Assembly (NCBI RefSeq): GCF_020531905.1 | Contig: NZ_JAJAWG010000001.1 | Location: 1-64,000, forward strand | Direction: 5' to 3' | Source: Deefgea salmonis | GTDB lineage: Bacteria; Pseudomonadota; Gammaproteobacteria; Burkholderiales; Chitinibacteraceae | DNA length: 64,000 nt | Shown: piece by piece, positions 54,515-63,528 of the stretch | How positions within the stretch are numbered: position 1 is the stretch's first letter | Layout of the letters: the number at the start of each line of letters is the position of its first letter | Notes under the pieces: generated by a model | Databases searched by the model: none | The model's input: the letters and a program-made list of their open reading frames with translations, nothing else | Told to the model about the DNA's origin: nothing | Translations under genes and position numbers: made by a program

Positions 54515-55597
54515 ATGATTAATTTTGATGACGAAGTGATCGCCAGCCCAAGTTCAACCGCCGCTACCCCGGCCGCGACCACTAAACGCATTAGCGCCGA
54601 CGACAAGCGCGTAATCAATGGCACCACCGACGTTAACCAATTGGTGCCATTCAAGCACAAATGGGCGTGGGAAAAATACCTCGCGCAGTGCGCAAACCAC
54701 TGGATGCCGCAAGAAGTCAACATGCAGCGCGACATCGAGCAATGGAAAACCGGCCAGCTCACCGAAGACGAAATGCGCTTGGTAACGCGTAATCTGGGCT
54801 TTTTTACCACCGCCGACAGCCTTGCCGCCAATAACATCGTGCTCGGTACGTATCGCCAAATTACATCACCAGAATGCCGCCAGTTTTTGCTGCGCCAAGC
54901 CTTTGACGAAGCCATTCATACCCACGCCTATCAATACATTGTTGAATCGCTGGGCATGGACGAAGGCGAAATCTTTAACGCGTATAACGAAATCAAATCA
55001 ATTCGCGATAAAGATCAATTCTTAATGCCGTTTATTGATGTCTTGACTAATCCCGAATTCAAAACCGGCACATTAGAAACCGACCAACAATTATTGCGCT
55101 CGATTATTGTCTTTGCCTGCATTATGGAAGGCTTGTTCTTCTACGTTGGCTTTGTGCAAATCTTGGCACTTGGTCGTCAAAATAAAATGACCGGCGCGGC
55201 CGAGCAATATCAATACATCCTGCGCGATGAATCGATGCACTGCAATTTTGGGATCGATTTAATCAATACCATTAAAATGGAAAATCCAGAATTGTGGACC
55301 GAAAGCTTTAAAGCTGAATTGGTCGGTCTATTCCAACGCGCGGTTGAGCTGGAATACGCCTATGCCGAAGACACCATGCCCCGCGGTGTATTGGGCCTGA
55401 ATGCCGCGCAATTTAAAGAATACCTACGCTTTATCGCCAACCGCCGCATGCAACAAATCGGCCTAAATGAATTATTCCCCGGGGTGACTAATCCATTCCC
55501 ATGGATGAGTGAAATGATTGATTTAAAGAAAGAGAAAAACTTCTTTGAAACGAGAGTGACTGAATATCAGACGGGTGGGGCGTTGAGCTGGGATTAA
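54515..55597 (+). CDS. nrdB: ribonucleoside-diphosphate reductase subunit beta (class Ia) NrdB
   Basis: 360-residue small subunit carrying the diiron-tyrosyl radical site. Metal ligands are in the helical bundle: SLAANNI... with [17 protein letters not shown] and [13 protein letters not shown]. The radical Tyr is presumably the Tyr in HAYQY. The C-terminal end is conserved and needed for NrdA binding. An AAGGAAAA site precedes the ATG at 54515. It is separated from nrdA by four genes and belongs to a transcript starting upstream of the lipoprotein pair or earlier. Confidence 0.95.
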   Translation: MINFDDEVIASPSSTAATPAATTKRISADDKRVINGTTDVNQLVPFKHKWAWEKYLAQCANHWMPQEVNMQRDIEQWKTGQLTEDEMRLVTRNLGFFTTADSLAANNIVLGTYRQITSPECRQFLLRQAFDEAIHTHAYQYIVESLGMDEGEIFNAYNEIKSIRDKDQFLMPFIDVLTNPEFKTGTLETDQQLLRSIIVFACIMEGLFFYVGFVQILALGRQNKMTGAAEQYQYILRDESMHCNFGIDLINTIKMENPELWTESFKAELVGLFQRAVELEYAYAEDTMPRGVLGLNAAQFKEYLRFIANRRMQQIGLNELFPGVTNPFPWMSEMIDLKKEKNFFETRVTEYQTGGALSWD

Positions 55598-55660
55598 TGG
55601 GTAACATTACCTTGTAACTGAAAAGTAGTTACCTATAATCCTCGTTCTGGTACTATCAAT

Positions 55661-55912
55661 ATGTCGAAAGCGGGAAAACTATTGCAGCGACTAAAATCGC
55701 TGCCACGAGATTTTACTTGGGATGACTTGAAGTCTGTGATGAGTCAGCATGGTTTTGAACTTCATACAGGTGCGGGCTCTGCTCGGAAATTTATTTACAA
55801 GAAAACTAACTACCCTTTTGCTATACATGAGCCGCATCCTGGTAGCATTATGAAACCATACGCTTTAAAGGCTGCTGTTAGTGCGTTAAAAGATGTCGGC
55901 GAAATCGATTAG
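55661..55912 (+). CDS. hicA: HicA-family toxin
   Basis: 83-residue double-stranded-RNA-binding-fold mRNA interferase of the HicA family, first gene of a three-gene operon. Pattern: LKSLPRDFTWDDLKSVMSQHGFEL, GSARKFIYKK, and HEPHPGSIMKPYALKAAVSAL, which is the conserved HxPHPG...L segment of this HicA branch. The GSHH catalytic-loop His of better-studied HicA proteins is replaced here by GSAR, as in a known subgroup. Its region is visibly more AT-rich than nrdB. The toxin-first order is typical of hicAB. Confidence 0.85.
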   Translation: MSKAGKLLQRLKSLPRDFTWDDLKSVMSQHGFELHTGAGSARKFIYKKTNYPFAIHEPHPGSIMKPYALKAAVSALKDVGEID

Positions 55913-55929
55913 TGGAGTGACAATTAATA

Positions 55930-56391
55930 ATGAGTGATTTGCTTGAGCACAATGGTTTCTTTGGGACGGTGGAATATTCTAAGGATGATCAGTGTTTGAT
56001 TGGCGAGGTTTTGTTCATCGAAGGTAAGCTGGTTTATGCTGCGGATTCACTTCCTGAGTTGAAGCTTTGTTTTGAAAATGCTGTGGACGAATACTTGCAG
56101 ATGTGTTCAGAAAGAGGGATTGATGCACAGAGACCATTCAAAGGAATGTTCAACGTCCGCCTTGATCCTGCTTTGCATAAGTGTGCTTCTTTGAAGGCAA
56201 GGCAACAATCGATTTCCTTAAATCAATTTGTAACAAGGGCAATTGAGCAAGCAGTGGAAGAACCTAAGCCACATGTACATCAACATTTTCACGTTGGAGC
56301 CTCTCATGAGCAGGTTTATGAAATGGGACTTTCAAGAGTGTTTGTACATGGTGATTCTCGGTCATCACTAAGCTATGGAGTTAAGCACTAA
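55930..56391 (+). CDS. hicB: HicB-family antitoxin with extended C-terminal tail
   Basis: 153-residue antitoxin. Residues ~5-65 are the partial RNase H fold HicB domain (FFGTVEYSKDDQCLIGEVLFI, LCFENAVDEYLQMC). Residues ~70-110 form the ribbon-helix-helix DNA-binding domain (GMFNVRLDPALHKCASLKA then QQSISLNQFVTRAIEQAVEE), which normally autorepresses the operon. Residues ~111-153 are an extra tail (HVHQHFHVGASHEQVYEMG...) absent from ordinary HicB. A SecB-like gene follows at 2 bases distance. In known toxin-antitoxin-chaperone systems the antitoxin carries such a chaperone-addiction tail, so the tail is probably its SecB-binding site (inference). Confidence 0.85.
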   Translation: MSDLLEHNGFFGTVEYSKDDQCLIGEVLFIEGKLVYAADSLPELKLCFENAVDEYLQMCSERGIDAQRPFKGMFNVRLDPALHKCASLKARQQSISLNQFVTRAIEQAVEEPKPHVHQHFHVGASHEQVYEMGLSRVFVHGDSRSSLSYGVKH

Positions 56392-56392
56392 A

Positions 56393-56815
56393 ATGTCCTT
56401 GGCAAGATATAATTTAGCTAGTTACAAAGTTGTTGAATCGAAATTCGTTAATGAGCAGGAGTCGATTGAATCAGCAAATATCGAATTCACGCCTACATCA
56501 CGAGTTGTTTATCATCCTAATGAGGGTGAACCTTCAATTATTGTCGAGCTTGAAGTTCAGATGATCGTTCGGGAGGCGGAGGAAGATATTCCTGTTTCAG
56601 GAGTAGAAGGTTCTTGGAAATTTAAGGCGCATTTTACGGCTGGTCATGGAGTTGATTTTGGCGATTTAGTTACAGATTCATCATTCAGAGTTGAATTATG
56701 CGCAGTCGTTAATAGTTTAGCGCTAAAAGATTTAAGATATTTTCTTTCATCATCGGGATTGTCAGTGAGTGGAATGCCTTTCTCATTCGAAGTGCTTTCA
56801 ACATCTGAAGTCTGA
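56393..56815 (+). CDS. SecB-like chaperone, third gene of a hicAB (TAC-type) operon
   Basis: 140 residues from the ATG at 56393 (GGAG twelve bases before; an ATG six codons up overlaps hicB). It has no signal peptide. Secondary-structure order follows SecB: an N-terminal strand-rich half with ANIEFTP, IIVELEVQMIVRE and GSWKFKAHFTAGHGVDF strands, then a helix VELCAVVNSLALKDLRYFLSSSG and a closing strand GMPFSFEVLS. That last part is the conserved SecB end (helix plus PPLxLxxI-like strand). The housekeeping SecB lies elsewhere. Sequence identity is clearly low, so the call rests on fold pattern plus context. A plain DUF protein is the alternative. Confidence 0.72.
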   Translation: MSLARYNLASYKVVESKFVNEQESIESANIEFTPTSRVVYHPNEGEPSIIVELEVQMIVREAEEDIPVSGVEGSWKFKAHFTAGHGVDFGDLVTDSSFRVELCAVVNSLALKDLRYFLSSSGLSVSGMPFSFEVLSTSEV

Positions 56816-57650
56816 TCCCTTTGATTGAGAGCGAATTTACGGTGAAACCATGTAAACAGCACCGTAGCGCCGTAGGTTGGGCTAAGCTTGCACAGCCCAA
56901 CGTTTACCGTGATGAACAAACCGCCGGATTGATTCTGGCGGTTTTGTTTTATGCGGCTGCGCCGCGTGGTTTTTGGTGCGCGTTCCGCCGCGCGGGCAGG
57001 AAGGGGGTTTTGCTTCTGCAAAGCCCCCTTCACCCCAAAGCAGCCCCGAGCGCGCATCGGTCCCCGATGCCCTCGATTGTCGCGAGCCAAACGATAAAAC
57101 TGTTCGTCTCGCTCCTCACTCGGAATCAAAGGGGTCAGACTCGATTGATTTCTAGTTTTCCGTGGAATCAATCGAGTCTGACCCCTTTGGTTTCCATAAG
57201 CCCCAGACCCACGATCAAGACGATATAAAGATGTATTGCCATCAAGGCTTTGTAATATATTGGTTTGATGGCAATACCTCGTTCCGTAGGGCGTAATCGC
57301 CGAAGGCATTACGCCGCATCAAACGCTGGCGTATTGCCGCTGCGCGTCGAATACACCCTACTCGTAAGCCACAATCAAACCCGATTCGATGCAATGTAGG
57401 GTGCAATGAGCGTGAGCGAATTGCGCCGTTTTTTGCGTGGATTGCACAAAAGGCCTGTTTAAAACCGCACGCGCGGGTTGCTTCACGCGTTGTCTGGCGC
57501 AATTCGCTGCGCTCATTGACGCCCTACGTATTGCATTTCTTACTTTTTCTGAATTGGCCGCGCCTTACTCGGTTTAACAAAGCCGTAGCCCAAATGCTGG
57601 CGATTGGATAAAATCGCGGCTTAAAAATAATTACATCATTCGAGATATTT
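56816..57650. repeat. intergenic repeat nest, no genes
   Basis: About 835 bases without a credible gene; frames here are low-complexity read-through of repeats. Contents: a GTTGGGCT/AGCCCAAC palindrome (56876-56901), a 27-bp-arm palindrome (57124-57192), a GGCGTAAT/ATTACGCC palindrome (57290-57315), and an inverted pair of ~33-bp GTAGGGtGCAATGAGC-type units (57395-57429 and 57495-57527). Most are GTAGGG-type dispersed palindromes known in many proteobacteria. The nest adjoins the hicAB-secB-like module, typical of an integration hot spot. Confidence 0.75.
57124..57192. repeat. MITE/REP-like element with 27-bp inverted arms
   Basis: Arm 57124-57150 and arm 57166-57192 are reverse complements with one mismatch in 27, separated by 15 bases. 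The arm holds GGGGTCAGACTCGATTGA, a sequence of the type seen in RAYT-associated repeats. No transposase gene accompanies it, so it is a non-autonomous copy. Confidence 0.8.
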
Positions 57651-58007
57651 ATGAAGGCATTCCGTTGGGTCGTTGGGCGATTGATTTTGATTTTAAATGC
57701 TGTTTTTGCCCCCAAAAAAGCGCAGCATCAAGCTGAGCATCAAGCATGGTTGGATCAGCAAACCCAATCGTTGGCGCTGTATGAATACGAGGCTTGCCCG
57801 TTTTGCGTCAAGGTGCGCCGCGCGCTGCGTCGCCAAGGTTTAAATATTCAAACCATCAACGCCAAACAAGCTGAGCATAAGGCTGAGTTGGCGCAAATGG
57901 GCGGCAAGGTACAGGTGCCGTGTTTGCGCATTGAAGAAAATAACCAAGTGCAATGGTTGTACGAGTCGAGCAGCATTATTCAATACTTAGAGCAACGCTT
58001 CGCCTGA
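57651..58007 (+). CDS. glutaredoxin-domain protein with N-terminal membrane anchor
   Basis: 118 residues. Residues ~40-118 are a glutaredoxin fold with active site ACPFCVK (CPFC), KVQVPCLRIEE providing the cis-Pro loop (VPC), and YESSSIIQYL for glutathione binding. A hydrophobic N-terminal stretch (residues ~8-20, VGRLILILNAVFA) and a basic linker precede it, so it is probably tethered to the inner membrane with the active site in the cytosol. The active site differs from the usual CPYC by Phe. It stands alone, followed by a strong terminator. Confidence 0.85.
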   Translation: MKAFRWVVGRLILILNAVFAPKKAQHQAEHQAWLDQQTQSLALYEYEACPFCVKVRRALRRQGLNIQTINAKQAEHKAELAQMGGKVQVPCLRIEENNQVQWLYESSSIIQYLEQRFA

Positions 58008-58051
58008 TTGTTGCCGCCGCGCCGCTAGGCGCATGCTTGCCCAGTGCCACC

Positions 58052-58085
58052 AAAAAACCGCCCGATTGATTTGGGCGGTTTTTTT
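58052..58085 (+). terminator. terminator of the glutaredoxin-domain gene
   Basis: ACCGCCC (58057-58063) pairs with GGGCGGT (58073-58079), A-tract before and T7 after. Confidence 0.9.
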
Positions 58086-58286
58086 ATGCCTTGCGCCGCG
58101 GTGTCAGCAAATTGTATCGAGCGTGGATGTACCCAGTTGGCAGGCTAGACTTTGGGCGGGTCGCGCCTTGGGGTTTTATTTATTGAGGTATTCGATATGT
58201 TTTCACGCCAGTCGCTCATTAGGCGTTGAATACTGACTCAAAAACACTATTGTTAGTCATGTTAATGCCATACAAGGGTGATTGAA

Positions 58287-59990
58287 ATGTCAGCTTTCCA
58301 AAAAAATCTATTGGGCTCAGTGATCGGTTTGATTGCTTTGGCTTTGTTGTTTGCTTTTTATGTTTGGGCGCAAACCAAGGTGGAGCATGAGAATGAGCGG
58401 CGCTATCAGTCGTATTTATTGGCCGATGAATTACGGCAATCGTCGGATGATTTAACGCGTTTGGCGCGAACGTATGTGGTGAGCCGCGATCCGAATTTTG
58501 AAAAGCAATATATGGATATTTTGGCGATTCGCAATGGCGAAAAACCGCGCCCAGAAGCGTATAACCGAATTTATTGGGATTTTGTTGCCGCGAATCATCA
58601 AGCGCCACGGCCTGATTCGGCGGCGAAAGTGCCTTTGCTCGATTTGATGAAATCGCTGGGCTTTACCGAGGCGGAATTTGCCAAGCTCAACGAAGCGAAG
58701 AAAAACTCCGATGGTTTGGTCAATACCGAAGTTGAAGCAATGGGTTTGGTGAAAAAAACCGGTGAAGGCGCCGAAGAAGGTTATGCCAAGGCGCGAGCGA
58801 TGATGCACGACGCGACGTATCACAGCAATAAAGCCAAAATCATGCAGCCGATTGATGATTTTTATCAGTTGTTTGAGCAACGCACGCAACAAGCGGTGGC
58901 CGATGCCGCTTTTGTCGCGTCAATGGTTGAGTTGGGGTTTTTGCTGGTGGGTTTGGTGACGTTGTTGATGCTGTGGCTCACGTATCGCAGTTTGCTGAAT
59001 GTGATTGGCGGCTCAGTGAGCGACGCCAAAAAACACATTGGCTATTTGTCCGAGGGCGACTTTACGCATCCGATTGCCACTGATGGCCGTTCAAGCGACA
59101 GCTTTATGGCCTTGATGGCGGTGATGCAACAAAAACTCAGTCGCATCGTATTGCAAGTGACGCTGACTGCGCGTGAGATCGAGCAAGGTGCGGTGGATAT
59201 TGGTTCGGCGTCCAGTGAGGCCGAGCATCTGGTGCAAGGACAAACGGACTCGATGTCGAGTATGAGCGCAGCGATTGAACAAATGGTGGTCAGTATTAAC
59301 CATGTGTCGAGCAACGCCAATAGTGCGTCAGAGCGAACTCGCTCGTCCAATCAGGCTTTGGATCGCGGTGAGCGAGTGATTAGCGATACGGTCGATAGTA
59401 TTCGCGTGATTGCTACCTCGGTGCAAGACGCATCCAATAGCGTGGCGACGCTCACAGGGCAAACGCAGCAGATTTCGCAGATCGTGCAGGTGATTCGCGA
59501 TATTGCCGATCAAACTAATTTGCTGGCGCTCAATGCGGCCATTGAGGCGGCGCGCGCCGGTGAGCAAGGGCGCGGCTTTGCGGTGGTGGCCGATGAAGTG
59601 CGTAAATTGGCTGAGCGCACGGCGTTGTCGACACAAGAAATCACCGAAAAAATCCGCAGCATCCAATCGGGCACCGAGTCCACCGCCGTGTTTATGAATG
59701 CAGGGGTGAGTAAGGTGGCGGTGGGGGTGGATTTGGCCAGCCAAGCGGGCGGTGCATTTGGCTCAATCCGGCAAGACGCCAATGATGTGATGGGCGTGAT
59801 TGATGAAATTAGTAGCTCTTTGCATGAGCAATCACAAACGGCCAATCAGGTGGCCAATAATATTGAGCAAGTCACGCAAATGGCCAGCGCCAGCTGCACG
59901 GCGGTTGAGCGCGCCGCGAGTATTTCACGGCGCATGGGTGAATTGTCCAAATCGTTAAGTATGGAAATGAAAAACTTCCAGCTGGCTTGA
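58287..59990 (+). CDS. methyl-accepting chemotaxis protein
   Basis: 567 residues from ATG 58287 (a GTG three codons earlier is weaker). TM1 at ~10-30, a periplasmic four-helix-bundle-like sensor domain (~31-215), TM2 at ~217-238, a HAMP-like linker, and the cytoplasmic signalling domain. The hairpin tip is canonical ([27 protein letters not shown] then [15 protein letters not shown]). Methylation helices flank it ([24 protein letters not shown]). No CheR-binding NWETF pentapeptide at the C-terminus. The ligand is unknown. It is a single-gene unit with its own terminator, consistent with a dispersed chemoreceptor controlled separately from the che operon. Confidence 0.93.
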   Translation: MSAFQKNLLGSVIGLIALALLFAFYVWAQTKVEHENERRYQSYLLADELRQSSDDLTRLARTYVVSRDPNFEKQYMDILAIRNGEKPRPEAYNRIYWDFVAANHQAPRPDSAAKVPLLDLMKSLGFTEAEFAKLNEAKKNSDGLVNTEVEAMGLVKKTGEGAEEGYAKARAMMHDATYHSNKAKIMQPIDDFYQLFEQRTQQAVADAAFVASMVELGFLLVGLVTLLMLWLTYRSLLNVIGGSVSDAKKHIGYLSEGDFTHPIATDGRSSDSFMALMAVMQQKLSRIVLQVTLTAREIEQGAVDIGSASSEAEHLVQGQTDSMSSMSAAIEQMVVSINHVSSNANSASERTRSSNQALDRGERVISDTVDSIRVIATSVQDASNSVATLTGQTQQISQIVQVIRDIADQTNLLALNAAIEAARAGEQGRGFAVVADEVRKLAERTALSTQEITEKIRSIQSGTESTAVFMNAGVSKVAVGVDLASQAGGAFGSIRQDANDVMGVIDEISSSLHEQSQTANQVANNIEQVTQMASASCTAVERAASISRRMGELSKSLSMEMKNFQLA

Positions 59991-60012
59991 TGGTTGAACT
60001 GAGGGTAATCGA

Positions 60013-60046
60013 CCTGCTTTAGTGTCAGACTAAAGCAGGTTTTTTA
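60013..60046 (+). terminator. terminator of the chemoreceptor gene
   Basis: CCTGCTTTAG (60013-60022), a 7-nt loop and CTAAAGCAGG (60030-60039) form a perfect 10-bp stem followed by T6. Confidence 0.93.
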
Positions 60047-60132
60047 TTGCCTTTGAGGTGACGCTCAAATTTAAGCTTGGTCAGTTGCTTGGGGCAAACT
60101 TACGGCGGCATTGCGTTTTGCTGCTCGATGAT

Positions 60133-60720
60133 TTAGGCCATGATGCGTAGCAGATGCACCAGCATCGTGGCGCTGTGCTCCAGTGCGGCAACGCACCAGT
60201 TGCTGACTGCCATATGCGCGGGACGAATCCAAATATCGCCCGGTCTTTGCAGTGCCACCCATAAAAAATAACCAACGCCCAGCCAGCAGCCGCGATAAAT
60301 GACATGTTCCATCGGGCCGTCGGCTTTGAATAAATTCAAAGAGAATTTTTTACGTACCGGCCACAGTAGCGGCACGCCCGATGGGGTGAGCAAATCGCCA
60401 ATAATGTGCGAAAAATAACCAATCACCAAGGGCAAAACGGGAATATCTTGCTGCTCTCGATAAGTCAGTAACAGCCAGATAATCAGCGCGACCATCAAAA
60501 ATGAGTGCGTAAACCCGCGATGGCCAAACACTTTGGCAATCGGTATCGAGATATACGGCACGATACGGCCAAAAGTCGATTGGGGGTGATCCAAGTCGGG
60601 CAATAGGCCGGCTGCGCCAGCGAGGGCGACTTCATGCACTTGCGGCATCCGCTGCAAAATGCCAACACTGCAGGCCACCATCATCAAGGCGGCAAATGCA
60701 ATGTGGGTCCGGGCCATCAT
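60133..60720 (-). CDS. YdjM/DUF457-family membrane-bound metal-dependent hydrolase
   Basis: 195-residue inner-membrane protein from the ATG at 60720 (AAGGT site eight bases upstream). The family pattern is clear: FAALMMVACSVGIL helix, AGAAGLLPDLDHPQSTFG (LPDxDHP), the His pair GHRGFTHSFLM, and FSHIIGDLLTPSGVPLLWP (GDLLTPxGxxLL), all proposed metal ligands. Four to five membrane helices. The E. coli relative YdjM is SOS-controlled; the recA-type AGAAC-N4-GTTCT motif was not seen upstream of this gene. Enzymatic activity is not established. Confidence 0.86.
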   Translation of the reverse strand: MMARTHIAFAALMMVACSVGILQRMPQVHEVALAGAAGLLPDLDHPQSTFGRIVPYISIPIAKVFGHRGFTHSFLMVALIIWLLLTYREQQDIPVLPLVIGYFSHIIGDLLTPSGVPLLWPVRKKFSLNLFKADGPMEHVIYRGCWLGVGYFLWVALQRPGDIWIRPAHMAVSNWCVAALEHSATMLVHLLRIMA

Positions 60721-61204
60721 GGGTAATACCTTGCAGAGCAAACGATGGGTGCCATACCGATATATGGTATTGGCATGAACCCCTTGAAAACAAAGGGGGC
60801 TGTGAAGATACCAGAAAAACTTCGCCTTGGTATAAGAAAATGTAGGGGGTTTGTCGTTTGGTTTTTAACGCTTACAAACGACTTTCTGTTGCAACTTGAT
60901 TCGCCGAAAAATCGCGACTGCGCGGCGAAAAACCATACATCACTAGCCCTAGGCGGCTGAACTGATTAATCCGCCGATTGGACTATGTGCATTGAGCAAA
61001 GTTCGTCGTCACGGCCGCGTTATTGCGCGGGTACTGGCGATTTTGCGGCGCTGGCGGAGTTTGGGGTGTTTATCTTGAACATCGCTTGCTATTCAATCCC
61101 AAAAAACGGCATTTCAAACCCGCCCATCGCACTTTATCGCAAACCCACTCAGCACTACCCAAACGGCATACAGTGTCATTCTCTGTCTTTAATTGAGTAC
61201 GACC
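60721..61204. other. gene-free region between the YdjM-like gene and the ABC operon
   Basis: No convincing gene; two plus-strand frames of 71 and 83 codons lack ribosome binding sites and family features. An imperfect palindrome TGCCATACC / GGTATTGGCA (60750-60775) sits about 30 bases upstream of the minus-strand gene and could be an operator. I see no clear promoter hexamers for the ABC operon. Confidence 0.4.
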
Positions 61205-61903
61205 ATGTTGCCAGTAACCTTACAGCAAGTGAATAAGCGCTATCAGCTCGATAGCGTGGCGGTGCCCGCTTTGGCGGACATTAATTTGGTGATTCAGCCG
61301 CAGCGGTTTACGGTGCTCTCAGGCCCGTCGGGCAGCGGTAAAACCACCTTGCTCAACTTAATCGGCTGCATTGATTTGCCCGATAGCGGCCAGATTACGG
61401 TGGCCGGCGAAAATGTGCAGCAATTGAGCGATTCGGCTTTGGCGGATTTTCGTTTGCGTCATATTGGCTTTGTGTTTCAAAACTTTAATTTATTGCCGGT
61501 GTTATCGGCGTTTGAAAACATCGAATACCCTTTGCTGCTGGCTAAAGTGGCGCGGCCAGCGCGGCATAAACGGGTAAAAATGCTGCTCGACGCGGTCGGT
61601 TTAAGCGAAAAAAGCCAGCATTTACCCGGCCAGCTTTCAGGCGGGCAACGGCAAAGGGTAGCGATTGCGCGCGCTTTGGCTACGCAGCCGCAGTGGGTAT
61701 TGGCCGATGAGCCAACCGCCAATTTAGATAGCCATACTGGCGCGTCGATTATTGCGCTAATGCGGCAAATGCAGCGCGAGCTGGCAGTGTCATTTATTTT
61801 TTCTTCGCATGACCCCCAAGTTTTGGCCGCCGCTGACGACGCGGTGCTGATTCGGGATGGCCGCATTGTGGCGATTGAAAGCAAAATGGCGGTGGCAGCA
61901 TGA
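61205..61903 (+). CDS. ABC transporter ATP-binding protein (LolD/MacB type)
   Basis: 232-residue nucleotide-binding subunit. Walker [13 protein letters not shown] near residue 40, Q-loop [22 protein letters not shown], signature [15 protein letters not shown], Walker [12 protein letters not shown], and the H-loop [15 protein letters not shown] after the Q-loop is typical of the LolCDE/MacB branch. Start ATG 61205, since the TTG four codons up has no better signal. The stop overlaps the permease start by four bases. It likely powers a mechanotransmission-type exporter rather than a substrate channel (family knowledge). Confidence 0.93.
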   Translation: MLPVTLQQVNKRYQLDSVAVPALADINLVIQPQRFTVLSGPSGSGKTTLLNLIGCIDLPDSGQITVAGENVQQLSDSALADFRLRHIGFVFQNFNLLPVLSAFENIEYPLLLAKVARPARHKRVKMLLDAVGLSEKSQHLPGQLSGGQRQRVAIARALATQPQWVLADEPTANLDSHTGASIIALMRQMQRELAVSFIFSSHDPQVLAAADDAVLIRDGRIVAIESKMAVAA

Positions 61904-63294
61904 GTGTGGCAACGTTGGCGCTGAGAAATTTATTACGCAATCGTCGTCGCTCTTTGACCACCTTGTTGGCGATGGTGATTGGCGCGGTGGCGATTTTGCT
62001 GTTTGGCGGTTATAGCGGCAATATTAATTTGGGTTTACAAACCAGTTATGTGCGCAACGCTGGGCATTTGCAGATTCAACATCAGGATTATTTTTTATAT
62101 GGCAGCGGCAATCCGGCGGCGTATGGCATTAAAAATTACGCCGAGTTGATTGAAGTGCTACGCAACGATCCAGAACTCAAGCCGCTGCTCACCGTGGTAA
62201 CGCCAACGCTCAGCCTAGGGGGTATTGCCGGCAACTTCAGTGCGGGCGTGTCTCGCACGGTGATCGGTACCGGGGTATGGGTGAGCGATCAAAATAAAAT
62301 GCAGCTGTGGAATGAGTTTGATTTTCCCGGTGAAGCCAAAACACTGGCCTTAACTGGCACGGCGGGCAATGCGGTGGTGATTGGCAATGGCGTGGCGCGG
62401 GTGTTGCAATTATGCGCGCCGTTGCAGCTCAAAAACTGTCCAGCCAGCCAAGCCAAAGTCAATGCTGGCCCGGCGGCGCCCGATGATATTAACGCCTTGT
62501 CGCAGCAAGCCCATGCTGAAAATCCAAAGCCGCAATCCAGCGCCTTGCCGCAAATTGAACTATTAGCCGCCAATGTGCACGGCGCGCCCAATGTGGCGAC
62601 TTTGGCGGTGGTGAAAGCGCAAGGCTTTGGAATAAAAGAGCTGGATGACATTTCAATGCTGTTGCATTTGCCGCAAGCGCAGCAATTGGTCTACGGCCAA
62701 GAAACGCCGCAAGTCACGGCGATTGTGTTGCAGCTGAAACACAGCGCTGATTTAGCTAAAGCGCAAGCGCGGATCAATACGCTATTGGGCACTACGCTGA
62801 AAGATCAGCCGTTGGCGGTGTATGACTTTGCCACGCTTCATCCGTCTTTTGGCCAAATTACCGGCATGTTTACCGCGATTTTTAGTTTTATTTCGCTGCT
62901 GATCGGGGCGATTGTGCTGTTTACCGTTGGCAATACCATGAGCATGGCGGTGATGGAGCGCACGGTGGAGATCGGCACGCTGCGGGCAATGGGCGTGCGG
63001 CGCAATGGCATTTGGCGCATGTTTGTCTGCGAGGGTGCTTTGCTGGGTTTAGTGGGGGCGGTTGTTGGGATCGTGCTGGCGCTGTTGTTGGCATGGGGGA
63101 TCAATCATGCCGGATTAACTTGGTTGCCGCCGGGCAATATTGAGCCGGTGCCGCTCACGGTGCGGGTGTGGGGTGAAACGCGGATGCTGCTTGGCACGGG
63201 ATTGATGTTGGTGGTGTTGGCGGCCATTTCGGCGTGGTGGCCAGCGCGCCGTGCGGCCAGAATGAATATTGTTGATGCTTTGCGCCATGTGTAA
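61900..63294 (+). CDS. FtsX-like ABC transporter permease
   Basis: 464-residue MacB/FtsX-type permease: one N-terminal membrane helix ([16 protein letters not shown], ~25-45), a large periplasmic domain (~50-315), then three C-terminal helices ([57 protein letters not shown]). [21 protein letters not shown] is the conserved coupling segment of the family. Partner of the preceding ATPase (ATGA overlap). Together with the LolA-like protein downstream this points to lipoprotein or lipid transfer towards the outer envelope (inference from context). Confidence 0.9.
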   Translation: MSVATLALRNLLRNRRRSLTTLLAMVIGAVAILLFGGYSGNINLGLQTSYVRNAGHLQIQHQDYFLYGSGNPAAYGIKNYAELIEVLRNDPELKPLLTVVTPTLSLGGIAGNFSAGVSRTVIGTGVWVSDQNKMQLWNEFDFPGEAKTLALTGTAGNAVVIGNGVARVLQLCAPLQLKNCPASQAKVNAGPAAPDDINALSQQAHAENPKPQSSALPQIELLAANVHGAPNVATLAVVKAQGFGIKELDDISMLLHLPQAQQLVYGQETPQVTAIVLQLKHSADLAKAQARINTLLGTTLKDQPLAVYDFATLHPSFGQITGMFTAIFSFISLLIGAIVLFTVGNTMSMAVMERTVEIGTLRAMGVRRNGIWRMFVCEGALLGLVGAVVGIVLALLLAWGINHAGLTWLPPGNIEPVPLTVRVWGETRMLLGTGLMLVVLAAISAWWPARRAARMNIVDALRHV

Positions 63295-63339
63295 GCCGCC
63301 ATGGGTAAATCGTGATGTGTAAATACCAAAAAGGAGAGA

Positions 63340-63528
63340 ATGATGCGACACAAGTATTTTTCTGCGCTGTTATTGGTTGCGCTCGGGATCTTGTTTTTGG
63401 CGCATAACTTTGGCTTTTTACCCAACTTTGGCCAAATGTGGGCGTTGTGGTGGCCCTTGGTGCTGATTATTGTTGGGGTGAATTTATTGTTTCGCCGCCC
63501 GAAAGACAAGGATAAAAAAGATGATTAA
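63340..63528 (+). CDS. small LiaI/LiaF-type transmembrane protein (DUF5668-like)
   Basis: 62 residues with two hydrophobic segments (FSALLLVALGILFLAHNFG and MWALWWPLVLIIVGVNLLF) joined by a short loop containing Leu-Pro, then a basic tail RRPKDKDKKDD. The pair LGxLFLxxNxGxL ... WPLxLIxxGxxLL is the LiaI-LiaF-like transmembrane region. It follows the permease by 45 bases and overlaps the next gene by eight bases, so it belongs to the operon. Role unknown; such regions occur in envelope-stress sensing proteins. Confidence 0.85.
   Translation: MMRHKYFSALLLVALGILFLAHNFGFLPNFGQMWALWWPLVLIIVGVNLLFRRPKDKDKKDD

Noticed and set aside
54274-54915. 213-codon minus-strand frame across lipoprotein 2 and nrdB
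   Set aside because: It is the antisense shadow of nrdB and the lipoprotein gene, both supported by strong motifs on the plus strand.
55661-55912. HicA as inactive because the GSHH catalytic His is missing
   Set aside because: The protein matches a HicA branch with GSxR and a conserved HxPHPG segment; loss of activity cannot be concluded from sequence.
56644-57309. 221-codon minus-strand frame after the SecB-like gene
   Set aside because: It runs through the palindromic repeat nest and antisense to the SecB-like gene, has repeat-derived composition, no family motif and no ribosome binding site.
60745-60960. 71-codon plus-strand frame between the YdjM-like gene and the ABC operon
   Set aside because: No ribosome binding site, no recognisable domain, and composition unlike the neighbouring genes.
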